From: Homoserinibacter sp. YIM 151385
GTDB lineage: Bacteria; Actinomycetota; Actinomycetes; Actinomycetales; Microbacteriaceae
Reading direction: 5' to 3'
Assembly: GCF_027912415.1 (NCBI RefSeq)
Contig: NZ_CP115175.1
Span: forward strand, 2,046,001-2,110,000
DNA length: 64,000 bases
A program made the translations under genes and the position numbers. This document shows positions 36,123 to 45,202 of the stretch, in pieces (positions within the stretch are counted from its first letter, which is position 1; each line of letters starts with the position of its first letter). The notes beneath the pieces are model-generated. The model had not been told where the DNA came from. It ran no database searches and worked only from the letters and a program-made list of their open reading frames with translations.

Positions 36123-37190
36123 ATGGCCGTCACCCTGCGTCCCGAGATCGCCGCGCTCACGCCCTATCGGCAGGGCCGGCCGGCCGCGGCCGACGCGTTC
36201 AAGCTCTCCTCCAACGAGAACCCGGCGCCCCCGCACCCGGCCGTGCTCGAGGCGATCGGCCGCTCCGAGCTCAACCGCTACCCCGACGGAGCCGCCGTCG
36301 CGCTCCGTGAGCAGCTCGCCGCCCGTCACGGGCTCGCGCTCGATCAGGTCCACGTCGGCGCCGGCTCGGTCTCCATTCTCGGCCAGCTCATCCTCGCCGC
36401 GGCCGGCCCCGGCGACGAGGTGCTCTACGCCTGGCGCTCCTTCGAGGCCTACCCCGGGCTCGTCACGGTCGCGGGTGCGACGAGCACGACGGTGCCGCTC
36501 CTCGAGGGCGCGCGCCACGACCTCGAGGCGATGGCCGCCGCCGTCACCGAGCGCACCCGGGTCGCGATCGTCTGCTCCCCCAACAACCCGACGAGCGCCA
36601 TCGTCACCGAGGCGGAGTTCCGCGCCTTCCTCGCCGCGGTCCCCGAGACGCTGCTCGTCATCCTCGACGAGGCCTACCGAGAGTTCGTCACCGACCCGGA
36701 GGCGGTCGACGGGATCGGGCTGCTCGCCGAGCACCCGAACCTCGTCGTGCTCCGCACCTTCTCGAAGGCCTACGGCCTCGCCGGCCTCCGCGTCGGCTAC
36801 GCCCTCGGCGAGGAGACGCTGCTCGACGCGGCCCGCTCCGCCGCCATCCCGCTCTCCGTCACGGAGCCGGCGCAGCGCGCCGCGCGCGCCGCCCTCGACC
36901 ACCAGGGCGAGATCCTCGAAGGCGTGGCCGAGCTCGTCGAGCGTCGCGAGCGCGTCGCGGAGGCGCTCCGGGCCCAGGGCTGGGCGATCGCGGGTCCCGA
37001 GGGCAACTTCGTCTGGCTCCCGACGGGCGAGCACACGGCGGCCGCCGCCGAGGTCCTCGAGCGTCACGGGATCGTCGCCCGCGTCTTCCCGCCGGACGGC
37101 GTCCGGGTCTCCATCGGGGAGGAGGCATCTGTCGAGAAGCTCCTACAGGCTGCCGCCGAGGTTTGGCGGAGTTCGACAGAACGAGGCTGA
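36123..37190 (+). CDS. hisC: Histidinol-phosphate/aromatic aminotransferase family
   Basis: 355 residues. Fold-type-I PLP enzyme of the HisC family: KLSSNENPAPPHP (the N-E-N-P substrate loop), VGAGSVSILGQLI, CSPNNPTS, the cofactor Asp in VILDEAYREFV, and Schiff-base K215 in TFSKAYGLAGLRVGY. HisC makes histidinol phosphate; actinobacteria also have a close paralogue acting on phenylpyruvate (Pat). Its position directly upstream of a 2-oxo-acid dehydrogenase rather than in the his operon makes the aromatic/branched-chain role plausible. Gene symbol is therefore tentative. The 3' end lies 23 bases before pdhA. Confidence 0.85.
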   Translation: MAVTLRPEIAALTPYRQGRPAAADAFKLSSNENPAPPHPAVLEAIGRSELNRYPDGAAVALREQLAARHGLALDQVHVGAGSVSILGQLILAAAGPGDEVLYAWRSFEAYPGLVTVAGATSTTVPLLEGARHDLEAMAAAVTERTRVAIVCSPNNPTSAIVTEAEFRAFLAAVPETLLVILDEAYREFVTDPEAVDGIGLLAEHPNLVVLRTFSKAYGLAGLRVGYALGEETLLDAARSAAIPLSVTEPAQRAARAALDHQGEILEGVAELVERRERVAEALRAQGWAIAGPEGNFVWLPTGEHTAAAAEVLERHGIVARVFPPDGVRVSIGEEASVEKLLQAAAEVWRSSTERG

Positions 37191-37200
37191 ATCGCGCGGA

Positions 37201-37206
37201 TAGGGT
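37201..37206 (+). promoter_or_regulatory. -10 element of a leaderless E1-alpha transcript
   Basis: TAGGGT seven bases before the ATG at 37214, with no Shine-Dalgarno sequence. Confidence 0.5.
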
Positions 37207-37213
37207 AGTCAGC

Positions 37214-38329
37214 ATGTCCACCACGGAGGCGACGATCCAGCTGCTCTCGCCCGAGGGCCGGATCGTGCGGAACGCGGCGACCGAGTCCTATCTCCCCCTC
37301 GTCGAGGCGCTGAGCGACGAGCAGCTCCAGGAGCTCCACCGCCAGATGGTCGTCACGCGACGATTCGACATCGAGGCCGGCAACCTCCAGCGGCAGGGGC
37401 AGCTCGCGCTCTGGATCCCCAGCCTCGGTCAGGAGGCGGCCCAGGTCGGCTCCGGCTACGGCGCGCGCCGCCAGGACCACGTCTTCCCCGCCTACCGCGA
37501 GCACGCCGTCGCCCGCATCCGCGGCGTCGACCTCATGCGCATCATCGAGATGCTCCGCGGCCTCGATCACGGCGGCTGGGATCCGAAGGCGCACAACAAC
37601 TTCCACCTCTACACGCTCGTCATCGGCTCGCAATCGCTCCACGCGACCGGCTACGCCATGGGCCTCCGTCTCGACACGGCGATGGCCACGGGCGACCCCG
37701 ACCGCGACGAGGCCGTCATCGTCTACTTCGGCGACGGCGCCACCAGCCAGGGCGACGTCAACGAGGCCTATGTCTTCGCCGCCAGCTACCAGACGCCCCA
37801 GGTGTTCTTCCTGCAGAACAACCACTGGGCGATCTCCGTGCCCGTCGAGCGCCAGTCGCGCACGCCGCTCTATCTGCGGGCCGCGGGCTTCGGCATCCCG
37901 TCCGTCCAGATCGACGGCAACGACGTGCTCGCGAGCTACGCCGTGACCCGGGCGAGCATGGATGCCGCCCGTGCCGGCGAGGGCCCTCGTTTCATCGAGG
38001 CGCTCACCTACCGCATGGGCGCCCACACGACGAGCGACGACCCCACGAAATACCGTCAGAACGAGGAGCTCCACTACTGGGGCGAGCGCGACCCGATCAC
38101 GCGATACGAGGCCTTCCTCCGCGAGCGCGGCGCCGGCGACGAGGTCTTCGCCGGGATCGCGCAGGAGGCGGAGGACCTCGCCGCCGACACCCGGCGGCGC
38201 ACCCTCGACGCGCCGGATCCGCCGCTGTCGAAGATCTTCGAGCACGTCTACACCGAGCCGCACGTGCGCATGCGCGAGCAGCAGGCGTGGCTCGAGCAGT
38301 ACGAGGCCGGCTTCGGAGGCGACGCATGA
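37214..38329 (+). CDS. 2-oxo-acid dehydrogenase E1 component, alpha subunit
   Basis: 371 residues. Thiamine-diphosphate-dependent decarboxylase subunit of a pyruvate or branched-chain 2-oxo-acid dehydrogenase complex. Seen: SLGQEAAQVGSGY, the ThDP/Mg motif YFGDGATSQGDVNEAYVFA followed by QNNHWAISVP, and the phosphorylation-loop-like YRMGAHTTSDDPTKYR. The sequence is nearer BCKDH-type/PdhA of Gram-positives than E. coli AceE. ATG 37214; the frame is open upstream but lacks similarity. It overlaps the next gene by ATGA. The following two genes complete E1 and E2; no E3 (lipoamide dehydrogenase) gene is in the window. Confidence 0.92.
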   Translation: MSTTEATIQLLSPEGRIVRNAATESYLPLVEALSDEQLQELHRQMVVTRRFDIEAGNLQRQGQLALWIPSLGQEAAQVGSGYGARRQDHVFPAYREHAVARIRGVDLMRIIEMLRGLDHGGWDPKAHNNFHLYTLVIGSQSLHATGYAMGLRLDTAMATGDPDRDEAVIVYFGDGATSQGDVNEAYVFAASYQTPQVFFLQNNHWAISVPVERQSRTPLYLRAAGFGIPSVQIDGNDVLASYAVTRASMDAARAGEGPRFIEALTYRMGAHTTSDDPTKYRQNEELHYWGERDPITRYEAFLRERGAGDEVFAGIAQEAEDLAADTRRRTLDAPDPPLSKIFEHVYTEPHVRMREQQAWLEQYEAGFGGDA

Positions 38330-39303
38330 GCCAGACGCTCACGATGGCGAAGGCCATCAACCTCGGCCTGCGCAAGGCCATGCTGGATGACGACCGCGTC
38401 CTCCTCATGGGCGAGGACATCGGGCCGCTCGGCGGCGTCTTCCGCGTGACGGAGGGCCTCCACGCCGAGTTCGGCGGCGACCGCGTGCTCGACACCCCGC
38501 TCGCCGAGGCCGGCATCATCGGCACGGCGATCGGTCTCGCGATGCGCGGCTTCCGCCCGGTCTGCGAGATCCAGTTCGACGGCTTCATCTTCCCCGGCTT
38601 CGACCAGATCACGACCCAGCTCGCGAAGCTCACCGCCCGGCATGCCGGGCAGCAGGCGTTCCCGGTCGTCATCCGCGTGCCCTACGGCGGCCACATCGGC
38701 GCCGTCGAGCACCACCAGGAGAGCCCCGAGGCCTACTTCGCGCACACCGGCGGCCTCCGCCTCGTGAGCCCCGCGACCCCGCACGACGGCTACCACATGA
38801 TCCAGCAGGCGATCCGCAGCCAGGATCCGGTCCTGTTCCTCGAGCCGAAGAGCCGCTACTGGCCGAAGGGCGAGGTGGACGTCGACGGCGACCCCGGCGA
38901 GCTGCACGAGTCGCGCATCGTCCGCGAGGGCACCGAGGTGACGGTCGTCGGCCACGGCGCCATGGTCGCGACCCTCCTGCAGGCCGCCGAGCTCGCGGCG
39001 CAGGAGGGCACCAGCATCGAGGTCGTCGACCTGCGCTCGATCTCGCCCATCGACTTCGAGCCGATCGTGCGCAGCGTGCAGAAGACGGGTCGGCTCATCG
39101 TCGCCCAGGAGGCGCCCGGCAACGTCAGCGTCGGCTCCGAGATCGCCGCGACCGTCGCGGAGCGCGCCTTCTACTCGCTCGAGGCCCCCGTCCTCAGGGT
39201 CAGCGGCTTCGACACCCCCTTCCCCCCGGCGAAGCTCGAGTCGGCGTACCTCCCGGATGCCGATCGCGTCCTCGAGGCCGTCGACCGCGCGCTCGCCTAC
39301 TAG
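38326..39303 (+). CDS. 2-oxo-acid dehydrogenase E1 component, beta subunit
   Basis: 325 residues. Transketolase-like beta subunit with [27 protein letters not shown] at the N-terminus, the ThDP-binding [40 protein letters not shown] with the His used in acyl transfer, and the C-terminal transketolase domain ([24 protein letters not shown]). Start ATG overlaps the E1-alpha stop by 4 bases, giving a 1:1 output. It forms the alpha2-beta2 E1 heterotetramer with the upstream gene product. Confidence 0.93.
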   Translation: MSQTLTMAKAINLGLRKAMLDDDRVLLMGEDIGPLGGVFRVTEGLHAEFGGDRVLDTPLAEAGIIGTAIGLAMRGFRPVCEIQFDGFIFPGFDQITTQLAKLTARHAGQQAFPVVIRVPYGGHIGAVEHHQESPEAYFAHTGGLRLVSPATPHDGYHMIQQAIRSQDPVLFLEPKSRYWPKGEVDVDGDPGELHESRIVREGTEVTVVGHGAMVATLLQAAELAAQEGTSIEVVDLRSISPIDFEPIVRSVQKTGRLIVAQEAPGNVSVGSEIAATVAERAFYSLEAPVLRVSGFDTPFPPAKLESAYLPDADRVLEAVDRALAY

Positions 39304-39325
39304 CCGCCGCCGACGAGGAGACCAC

Positions 39326-40783
39326 ATGACTGTGTCGGAGTTCCCGCTTCCCGATGTCGGGGAGGGACTGACCGAGGCCGAGATCGTGCACTGGAAGGTC
39401 GCCCCGGGGGATGCCGTCCGCGTCAACCAGGTCCTCGTCGAGATCGAGACCGCCAAGTCGCTCGTCGAGCTGCCCTCCCCCTTCGCGGGCACCGTGTCGG
39501 AGCTCCTCGTCGAGGAGGGGGCGACCGTCGAGGTGGGCACCCCGATCATCCGGGTGGACTCCGCGGCCGGCTCGATCGAGCTCCAGGCGCCCGGCGACGA
39601 GGAGCCGACCGGCCACGTGACCGACCGGGCGGACGCCCGCCACACCGCCCCGACCGAGCCGTCCGCGCCGGCACCCGTCGCGGACGCCGCGGAGGCGCCC
39701 CAGCCGGCGGCGCCCGCGGCGGAGGAGGGCGGCGGCGCCGTCCTCGTCGGCTACGGCACGAAGGGCGGCCACGCCAGCACCCGCCGCCGTCGGCCCGCAC
39801 GACCGGAGTCCGCGCAGGCCGACGCCGCGGAGGCCGCAGGGGCTGCCGCCGAGGGCGCGCCGGCCGGTGCGGAGGCCGCGGGGCAGGGTGCGCGTCCCGC
39901 ATCCGTGCCCGCCGCATCCGCGACCCCCGTCATCGCGAAGCCCCCGATCCGCAAGCTGGCGAAGGACCTCGGCGTCGACCTCGCGACCGTGCAGGCGACC
40001 GGCCTCGTCGGCGAGATCACGCGCGACGACGTCATCCGCCACGCGCAGCAGGCGAGCGTGTTCCGCAACATCGAGACGCCCGAGTGGGGCGAGGAGCGCG
40101 AGGAGCGCATCCCCGTCAAGGGCGTCCGGAAGGCGATCGCGGCCGCCATGGTGAAGAGCGCCTTCACAGCGCCGCACGTGAGCGTCTTCAGCGACGTCAA
40201 CGCGACCCGGACGATGGAGTTCGTGAAGCGCCTCAAGGCCTCGCCGCAGTTCGCCGGCATCCGCGTGAGCCCGCTGCTCGTCATGGCGAAGGCCGTGATC
40301 TGGGCGGTGCAGCGCAACCCCAGCGTGAACTCGACGTGGACCGACCAGGAGATCGTGGTCCACCACTACGTGAACCTGGGGATCGCGGCGGCGACGCCGC
40401 GCGGCCTCATCGTGCCGAACCTCAAGGACGCGCAGGACATGTCGCTCCGCGAGCTCGCGCAGGCGCTCGAGCAGATGACGCTCACGGCTCGCGACGGCAA
40501 GACGCAGCCGGCCGAGATGGCGAACGGCACCATCACGATCACGAACCTCGGCTCCTTCGGCATGGACACGGGCACCCCGATCCTGAACCCGGGCGAGGTC
40601 GGGATCGTGGCGCTCGGCGCGATCAAGCAGAAGCCGTGGGTGATCGACGGCGAGGTGCGACCGGCGTTCGTGACGACGGTGGGCGCCTCCTTCGACCACC
40701 GCGTCGTGGACGGGGATGTCGCGAGCCGCTTCACCGCGGACATCGCGGCGGTCCTCGAGGAGCCCGCCCTCCTCCTCGACTGA
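39326..40783 (+). CDS. Dihydrolipoamide acyltransferase E2
   Basis: 485 residues. One lipoyl domain with the modified lysine K44 in [10 protein letters not shown], a long Ala/Pro/Glu-rich flexible linker (about 90-205), the peripheral-subunit-binding domain ([22 protein letters not shown]) and the CAT-type catalytic domain ending with SFDHRVVDG (catalytic His and Asp). With E1 alpha/beta it forms the core of a 2-oxo-acid dehydrogenase complex. GAGGAG at 39315-39320 precedes ATG 39326. A long hairpin and then the Zur-regulated promoter follow the gene. Substrate (pyruvate vs branched-chain oxo acids) is not resolved. Confidence 0.92.
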   Translation: MTVSEFPLPDVGEGLTEAEIVHWKVAPGDAVRVNQVLVEIETAKSLVELPSPFAGTVSELLVEEGATVEVGTPIIRVDSAAGSIELQAPGDEEPTGHVTDRADARHTAPTEPSAPAPVADAAEAPQPAAPAAEEGGGAVLVGYGTKGGHASTRRRRPARPESAQADAAEAAGAAAEGAPAGAEAAGQGARPASVPAASATPVIAKPPIRKLAKDLGVDLATVQATGLVGEITRDDVIRHAQQASVFRNIETPEWGEEREERIPVKGVRKAIAAAMVKSAFTAPHVSVFSDVNATRTMEFVKRLKASPQFAGIRVSPLLVMAKAVIWAVQRNPSVNSTWTDQEIVVHHYVNLGIAAATPRGLIVPNLKDAQDMSLRELAQALEQMTLTARDGKTQPAEMANGTITITNLGSFGMDTGTPILNPGEVGIVALGAIKQKPWVIDGEVRPAFVTTVGASFDHRVVDGDVASRFTADIAAVLEEPALLLD

Positions 40784-40808
40784 CCCCGCCCCGCTGCCCC
40801 TCCGCCCT

Positions 40809-40878
40809 GGCGCAAGAGACACGTCTCTTGCGCCGCAGACGCTCGTAGACGGGTGTCTGCAACGCAAGAGACGTGTCT
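40809..40878. repeat. Long hairpin, class B copy 1
   Basis: A perfect 12-bp palindrome arm pair (40809-40820 / 40823-40834, around GGCGCAAGAGAC) plus a longer 16-bp inverted repeat: AGACACGTCTCTTGCG (40817-40832) with CGCAAGAGACGTGTCT (40863-40878). It lies between E2 and znuA and can form alternative stems, so it may terminate the E2 message. The same word occurs at 45584-45657. Confidence 0.85.
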
Positions 40879-40904
40879 ATGGCGAGGAGGGGCGAGCGGC
40901 TTAT

Positions 40905-40945
40905 TGAGAACCGTTTTGACAATGGTTCTCGATTCGGCGTAGCGT
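40905..40945 (+). promoter_or_regulatory. znuA promoter with Zur-like box
   Basis: Dyad GAGAACC (40906-40912) / GGTTCTC (40924-40930); the 15-mer at 40905-40919 matches the actinobacterial Zur box TGAAAATCATTTTCA at 11 of 15 positions. It overlaps the -35 TTGACA (40916-40921); -10 TAGCGT is at 40940-40945 (18-base spacer), 8 bases before the GTG. Zinc-bound Zur would block RNA polymerase. Confidence 0.8.
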
Positions 40946-40953
40946 TCCCTCTC

Positions 40954-41988
40954 GTGACCCGACTTCGCGCCCGCCGCCTCGCCCTCCCCGCCCTGCTCGC
41001 CCTCCCGGCGCTCGCCCTCGCGGGATGCGCGGGCGGCACCCCCGCGGAGTCCGGCGACGGCACGCTGCAGGTCGTGGCCTCGACCGACGTCTACGGCTCC
41101 CTCGCGAGCTCGGTCGGCGGCGACCGCATCGACGTCACGAGCCTCATCGAGGGCGCCGCGCAGGACCCGCACTCCTACGAGGCGAGCGCCCGCGACCGCC
41201 TCACGCTCAGCCGCGCCGACCTCGTCATCGTCAACGGGGGCGGGTACGACGCCTTCGCGACCCAGCTGCTCGAGGCGGATGCGAGCGAGACCCCCGTGAT
41301 CGACGCGGTCGAGGTCTCCGGCGTCGCCGAGGGAGCCGAGGACCACGAGCACGCCGAGGACGAGGAGCACGCCGACGAGGCCCACGCCGAGGACGACGAG
41401 CACGCCGAGGACGACGAGCACGCCGAGGACGAGCACGACCACGAGGGCCACGACCACATCGAGGGCGTCAACGAGCACGTCTGGTACGACCTCCACGCGA
41501 TGGACGCGCTCGCGCACGAGATCGCCCACGAGCTCGGCGAGCTCGACCCCGAGGGCGCCGAGACCTACGAGCAGAACGCGGCCGAGCTGGCCGACCGCCT
41601 CGACGAGGTGCACGACCGCCTGCACGGCCTCGAGGAGCTCGCCGCCGGTCGCGACGCCGCGATCACCGAGCCCGTGCCGCTCTACCTCCTCGCCGACGCC
41701 GGTCTCGGCAACGCGACCCCCGAGGCGTTCAGCGAGGCCATCGAGGAGGGCGCCGACGTCCCCCCGCTCGCCCTCCAGGAGCTGCTCGACACGATCGACG
41801 CCGGCGACCTCGCCCTGCTCGCCTACAATTCCCAGACGAGCAGCCCCGAGACGGAGCGCGTCCGCGAGGCCGCCGAGTCGGCCGGCATCCCGGTCGTGGA
41901 CTTCTCGGAGACGCTGCCCGAGGGTGAGGACTACGTGAGCTGGATGGACGACAACGTCGACCGCCTGGAGCAGGCGCTGACCGCGTGA
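40954..41988 (+). CDS. znuA: Zinc-binding lipoprotein ZnuA (SBP of zinc ABC importer)
   Basis: 344 residues. Lipoprotein signal (LALPALLALPALALAGC, lipobox L-A-G-C) and a cluster-A-I metal-binding fold: VVASTDVYGSLASSVGG, DPHSYEASARDRLTLSRADLVIVNGGGYD, and the late SSPETERVREAAESAGIPVV. The central His/Asp/Glu-rich loop (about residues 129-170) contains many EDEEHA repeats, the hallmark of ZnuA; they help capture zinc. GTG 40954 is only about 2 bases beyond the predicted transcription start, so the message is effectively leaderless. It overlaps znuC by 4 bases (GTGA). Confidence 0.94.
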   Translation: MTRLRARRLALPALLALPALALAGCAGGTPAESGDGTLQVVASTDVYGSLASSVGGDRIDVTSLIEGAAQDPHSYEASARDRLTLSRADLVIVNGGGYDAFATQLLEADASETPVIDAVEVSGVAEGAEDHEHAEDEEHADEAHAEDDEHAEDDEHAEDEHDHEGHDHIEGVNEHVWYDLHAMDALAHEIAHELGELDPEGAETYEQNAAELADRLDEVHDRLHGLEELAAGRDAAITEPVPLYLLADAGLGNATPEAFSEAIEEGADVPPLALQELLDTIDAGDLALLAYNSQTSSPETERVREAAESAGIPVVDFSETLPEGEDYVSWMDDNVDRLEQALTA

Positions 41989-42833
41989 GCCCAGCCGCAG
42001 CATCCCCGACCGCCCCCGTCCTCGAGCTGACGGGGGCGTCGCTGCGCGTCGGCGACCGCGAGCTCTGGCGGGAGCTGGACCTCGTGGTCGCGGAGGCCGA
42101 GTTCCTCGCGGTCCTCGGCGCGAACGGCTCCGGCAAGACCAGCCTGCTCCGCGCGATCCTCGGCCAGCGGGCCCTCGACCGGGGCGAGGTCCGGGTCGCG
42201 GGAGAGCCGGCGCGCCGCGGCGACGCCCGGATCGGCACGATCCCGCAGCAGCGACCGCTCCCGCTCGGCACGCCGCTGCGCGGCCGGGACCTCGTGGCGC
42301 TCGGCGCGGACGGCCACCGCTTCGGCCTCCCCCTCCGCTCGCGCGAGACGCGGGAGCGGGTGGATGCGGCGCTCGCCGCGGTCGGCGCCGCCCACCTCGC
42401 CTCGACGCCCGTCTCGGAGCTCTCGGGCGGCGAGCAGCAGCGGCTGCGGGTCGCGCAGGCGCTCGTCGGCGACCCCGTGCTGCTGCTCTGCGATGAGCCG
42501 CTGCTGAGCCTCGACCTCCCCTCGCAGCAGACGGTCGCCTCCCTCATCGACGGCCGCCGTCGCCAGGCCGGCACCGCGGTGCTCTTCGTGACGCACGACG
42601 TCAACCCGGTGCTCGACATGGTCGACCGCATCCTCTACCTCGCGAACGGCCGCTTCCGGATCGGGACGCCGGCGGAGGTGCTGCGCTCGGAGGTGCTCTC
42701 GGAGCTGTACGGCACGCGCGTCGAGGTGCTGCGCGCGGCCGGCCGCGTCGCGGTGGTCGGCGTCCCCGAAGCGGACGTGCATCACGGCCACGGTCACGAG
42801 CACGCCCCCGAGCACGGCGGCGAGCTGCGCTGA
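41985..42833 (+). CDS. znuC: Zinc ABC transporter ATP-binding protein ZnuC
   Basis: 282 residues. ABC ATPase with Walker A GANGSGKTSLLRAI, Q-loop IGTIPQQRPLP, signature LSGGEQQRLRVAQAL, Walker B LLLCDEPLLSLDL and switch His in FVTHDVNPV. The C-terminus ends HHGHGHEHAPEHGGELR, a His-rich tail suited to zinc binding. GTG start overlaps znuA stop; the stop overlaps the znuB start (TGATG). Confidence 0.95.
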   Translation: MSPAAASPTAPVLELTGASLRVGDRELWRELDLVVAEAEFLAVLGANGSGKTSLLRAILGQRALDRGEVRVAGEPARRGDARIGTIPQQRPLPLGTPLRGRDLVALGADGHRFGLPLRSRETRERVDAALAAVGAAHLASTPVSELSGGEQQRLRVAQALVGDPVLLLCDEPLLSLDLPSQQTVASLIDGRRRQAGTAVLFVTHDVNPVLDMVDRILYLANGRFRIGTPAEVLRSEVLSELYGTRVEVLRAAGRVAVVGVPEADVHHGHGHEHAPEHGGELR

Positions 42834-43705
42834 TGGGCGACTGGCTCTCGCAGGTCTTCGACTTCCGCGACTACGGCGCGCTCCTCGCGCTCGTGCAGAA
42901 CTCGATCATCGCGGCGGCGCTCCTCGGCGTCGTGGGCGGCCTCATCGGCGTCTTCATCATGCAGCGCGACATGGCCTTCGCGGTGCACGGCATCAGCGAG
43001 CTCTCCTTCGCGGGGGCGGCCGCGGCGCTCCTCATCGGCGCGGATGTCGTGCTCGGCTCGATCGTCGGCTCGCTCATCGCGGCGGGGCTGATCGGCGTGC
43101 TCGGGGCGCGGGCGCGGGACCGCAACTCGATCATCGGCGTGCTCATGCCGTTCGGGCTGGGCCTCGGCATCCTGCTCCTCGCCCTCTATCCGGGGCGCAG
43201 CGGCAACAAGTTCGGGCTCCTCACCGGCCAGATCGTCGCGGTCGACGACCCGCAGCTCGGCTGGCTCGCGGGCGTCGCGATCGCGGTGACCGTCGTGCTG
43301 CTGCTCGTCTGGCGGCCGTTGAGCTTCGACAGCCTGGATCCGGAGGTCGCGGCGGCACGCGGGGTCCCGAGCCGCGCCCTCTCCCTGCTGTTCATGGCGA
43401 TGCTGGGCCTCGTCGTGGCGGCGGCCGTCCACGTGACGGGCGCGCTGCTCGTGCTCGCGCTGCTCGTGACGCCCGCGGCGGCCGCGCTGCGGGTGTCCGC
43501 GAATCCGGTGCTCGTGCCGGTGCTGAGCATCGTCTTCGCGCTCGGCTCGGCGGTGGGCGGCATCCTGCTCGCGCTCGGCGGCACACTGCCGGTGAGCCCG
43601 TACATCACGACGATCTCGTTCCTCATCTACCTCGTCTGCCGCCTCGTCGCGTGGCGCCGGGATCGCGGCCGCCGTGCCGCGAGGCGCCTCGCGGGGGCAC
43701 AATAG
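42833..43705 (+). CDS. znuB: Zinc ABC transporter permease ZnuB
   Basis: 290 residues, about 8-9 membrane helices of the ABC-3 (ZnuB/MntB) permease family: YGALLALVQNSIIAAALLGVVGGLIGVFIM near the N-terminus, AFAVHGISELSFAGAAAALL, and the ATPase-docking segment LDPEVAAARGVPSRALSLLFM. It completes znuACB. It is followed by zur with a 23-base gap. Confidence 0.95.
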   Translation: MGDWLSQVFDFRDYGALLALVQNSIIAAALLGVVGGLIGVFIMQRDMAFAVHGISELSFAGAAAALLIGADVVLGSIVGSLIAAGLIGVLGARARDRNSIIGVLMPFGLGLGILLLALYPGRSGNKFGLLTGQIVAVDDPQLGWLAGVAIAVTVVLLLVWRPLSFDSLDPEVAAARGVPSRALSLLFMAMLGLVVAAAVHVTGALLVLALLVTPAAAALRVSANPVLVPVLSIVFALGSAVGGILLALGGTLPVSPYITTISFLIYLVCRLVAWRRDRGRRAARRLAGAQ

Positions 43706-43728
43706 GGGAGGACTTCGGAGGTGACCGG

Positions 43729-44181
43729 ATGGTCGTGAAGCGGAACACGTGGCAGCGCGAGGCCGTGCGCGAGGCGCTCGACGGGCGCGAGGGCTTCGTG
43801 AGCGCGCAGGCGCTGCACTCGGCGCTCCGCGACGCCGGCTCGCACATTGGGCTCGCGACCGTGTACCGGGCGCTCGCCGACCTCGAGCAGGAGGGCGCCG
43901 CGGACTCGCTCCAGCAGGAGGGCGAGAACCTGTACCGCGCCTGCACGCCGGGCAGCCACCACCACCACCTGATCTGCCGCAGCTGCGGCACGACCGTCGA
44001 GATCACGGCCGACGAGGTCGAGCAGTGGGCGCACGATGTCGCGGCGAAGCACGGCTTCACCCGCCCCGAGCACATCGTCGACGTCTTCGGGCTCTGCGCG
44101 GACTGCACCGCGGCGGCGGCCGCCGCGACCGCCGGCGCCGGCACGGCATCCCCCGCGGCGCCCCCGGCACCCGCCCCCTGA
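43729..44181 (+). CDS. zur: Fur-family zinc regulator Zur
   Basis: 150 residues. Winged helix N-domain (NTWQREAVREALDGREGFVSAQALH) followed by the Fur-family IGLATVYRALADLEQEG; metal ligands in SHHHHLICRSCGTTVEI and the C-terminal FGLCADCTA pair form the structural zinc site (C-x2-C ... C-x2-C). An Ala/Pro-rich tail (TAAAAAATAGAGTASPAA) is an unusual extension. ATG 43729 has GGAGG 7 bases upstream; GTG 43721 is an alternative. Position after znuACB and the Zur-like box at 40905 argue for Zur rather than Fur. Confidence 0.9.
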   Translation: MVVKRNTWQREAVREALDGREGFVSAQALHSALRDAGSHIGLATVYRALADLEQEGAADSLQQEGENLYRACTPGSHHHHLICRSCGTTVEITADEVEQWAHDVAAKHGFTRPEHIVDVFGLCADCTAAAAAATAGAGTASPAAPPAPAP

Positions 44182-44332
44182 CCCTCGACAGCTCCGAGCG
44201 CCCCGAACGCCTCGGCTGGACCTGCGCCCGATCCCTCGTGTACCCTCGGAGGGTTGCGCGGACTCCGTGCAGCTTCTTGTGCGCCGCCTGCATCCTCGGA
44301 TCGGGTCTCGGCGCGCCGACAAGTGACCTTGG

Positions 44333-44350
44333 GTGGGGCTCTCGCCCCAC
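44333..44350 (+). promoter_or_regulatory. Leader hairpin before rpmB
   Basis: GTGGGGC-TCTC-GCCCCAC stem-loop, 23 bases upstream of the rpmB start codon, after a -10-like TACCCT near 44240. It may control translation or be an attenuator of the L28-L33-S14 message. Confidence 0.5.
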
Positions 44351-44373
44351 GGTAGCCAGAAAAGGAAAGAACC

Positions 44374-44610
44374 ATGGCAGCTGTGTGCCAGGTGACCGGA
44401 GCCGTTCCCGGCTTCGGACACAACATCTCGCACTCGCACCGCCGGACGAAGCGCCGCTTCGACCCGAACGTGCAGAAGAAGAAGTACTACGTCCCGTCGC
44501 TCAAGCGCACGATCACCCTCACGCTCAGCGCGAAGGGGATCAAGGTGATCGACGCCCGGGGCATCGAGTCGGTCGTGGCCGAGCTCCTGAAGCGCGGGGA
44601 GAAGATCTGA
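44374..44610 (+). CDS. rpmB: 50S ribosomal protein L28 (zinc-site-free form)
   Basis: 78 residues. [33 protein letters not shown] is L28; the rest ([23 protein letters not shown]) fits. It has one Cys (Cys5) but lacks the second Cys of the zinc knuckle, i.e. the C-minus form. GGAAAG precedes the ATG. First of rpmB-rpmG-rpsN. Confidence 0.95.
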   Translation: MAAVCQVTGAVPGFGHNISHSHRRTKRRFDPNVQKKKYYVPSLKRTITLTLSAKGIKVIDARGIESVVAELLKRGEKI

Positions 44611-44611
44611 G

Positions 44612-44779
44612 ATGGCGAAGCAGCAGGACGTCCGTCCCATCATCAAGCTCCGGTCGACCGCGGGCACGGGTTACACCTACGTGACCAAGAAGAACCGCCG
44701 CAACGACCCCGACCGCCTCGTGCTCAAGAAGTACGACCCGGTCATCCGCAAGCACGTCGAATTCCGAGAGGAGCGCTGA
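44612..44779 (+). CDS. rpmG: 50S ribosomal protein L33 (zinc-site-free form)
   Basis: 55 residues: [20 protein letters not shown], then [20 protein letters not shown], then [15 protein letters not shown]. No cysteines, so it is the zinc-independent L33. It starts one base after the rpmB stop and ends 4 bases before the rpsN start. Confidence 0.95.
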   Translation: MAKQQDVRPIIKLRSTAGTGYTYVTKKNRRNDPDRLVLKKYDPVIRKHVEFREER

Positions 44780-44783
44780 TCGC

Positions 44784-45089
44784 ATGGCCAAGAAGAGCAA
44801 GATCGCGCGCAACAAGCAGCGCCAGGCTGTCGTCGAGCGCTACGCCGAGAAGCGCCTCGAGCTGAAGAAGGCCCTCATCGATCCGAACGGGACGGACGAG
44901 AGCCGCGAGGCCGCGCGCCAGGGGCTGCAGAAGCTCCCGCGCAACGCGTCGCCGGTCCGCCTCCGCAACCGCGACTCGATCGACGGGCGCCCCCGCGGTG
45001 TCCTCAGCAAGTTCGGGATCTCGCGTGTGCGGTTCCGCGACATGGCGCACCGCGGCGAATTGCCCGGAATCACCAAGTCTTCCTGGTAG
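44784..45089 (+). CDS. rpsN: 30S ribosomal protein S14 (long, zinc-site-free form)
   Basis: 101 residues. [20 protein letters not shown] at the N-terminus and [20 protein letters not shown] plus [21 protein letters not shown] at the C-terminus are diagnostic. It is the ~100-residue class without the C-x2-C zinc ribbon. GAGAGGAG upstream overlaps the L33 tail. Last gene of the set; a terminator follows. Confidence 0.96.
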   Translation: MAKKSKIARNKQRQAVVERYAEKRLELKKALIDPNGTDESREAARQGLQKLPRNASPVRLRNRDSIDGRPRGVLSKFGISRVRFRDMAHRGELPGITKSSW

Positions 45090-45094
45090 GTTCG

Positions 45095-45126
45095 AGGCGG
45101 TTCGGGGGCGACCCCGGGCCGCCTTT
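45095..45126 (+). terminator. Terminator after rpsN
   Basis: AGGCGG (45095-45100) with CCGCCTTTG (45119-45127) around an inner GGGG-CGA-CCCC stem, ending in TTT. Confidence 0.6.
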
Positions 45127-45202
45127 GAACATGGTGGACCTTCGTCAACGGGTTCACCGACCCCAACGAAGTTCGCCACGAACACGTCCAGGAGGACACC
45201 CA

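Noticed and set aside
40809-40878. Class B palindrome as a Zur or other repressor operator for znuA
   Set aside because: The Zur-like dyad is separate and overlaps the -35; the palindrome recurs before CopD-CtaG with a different spacing, so a terminator or REP role fits better.
44333-44350. Riboswitch upstream of L28
   Set aside because: Only one simple stem-loop; no conserved aptamer features seen.
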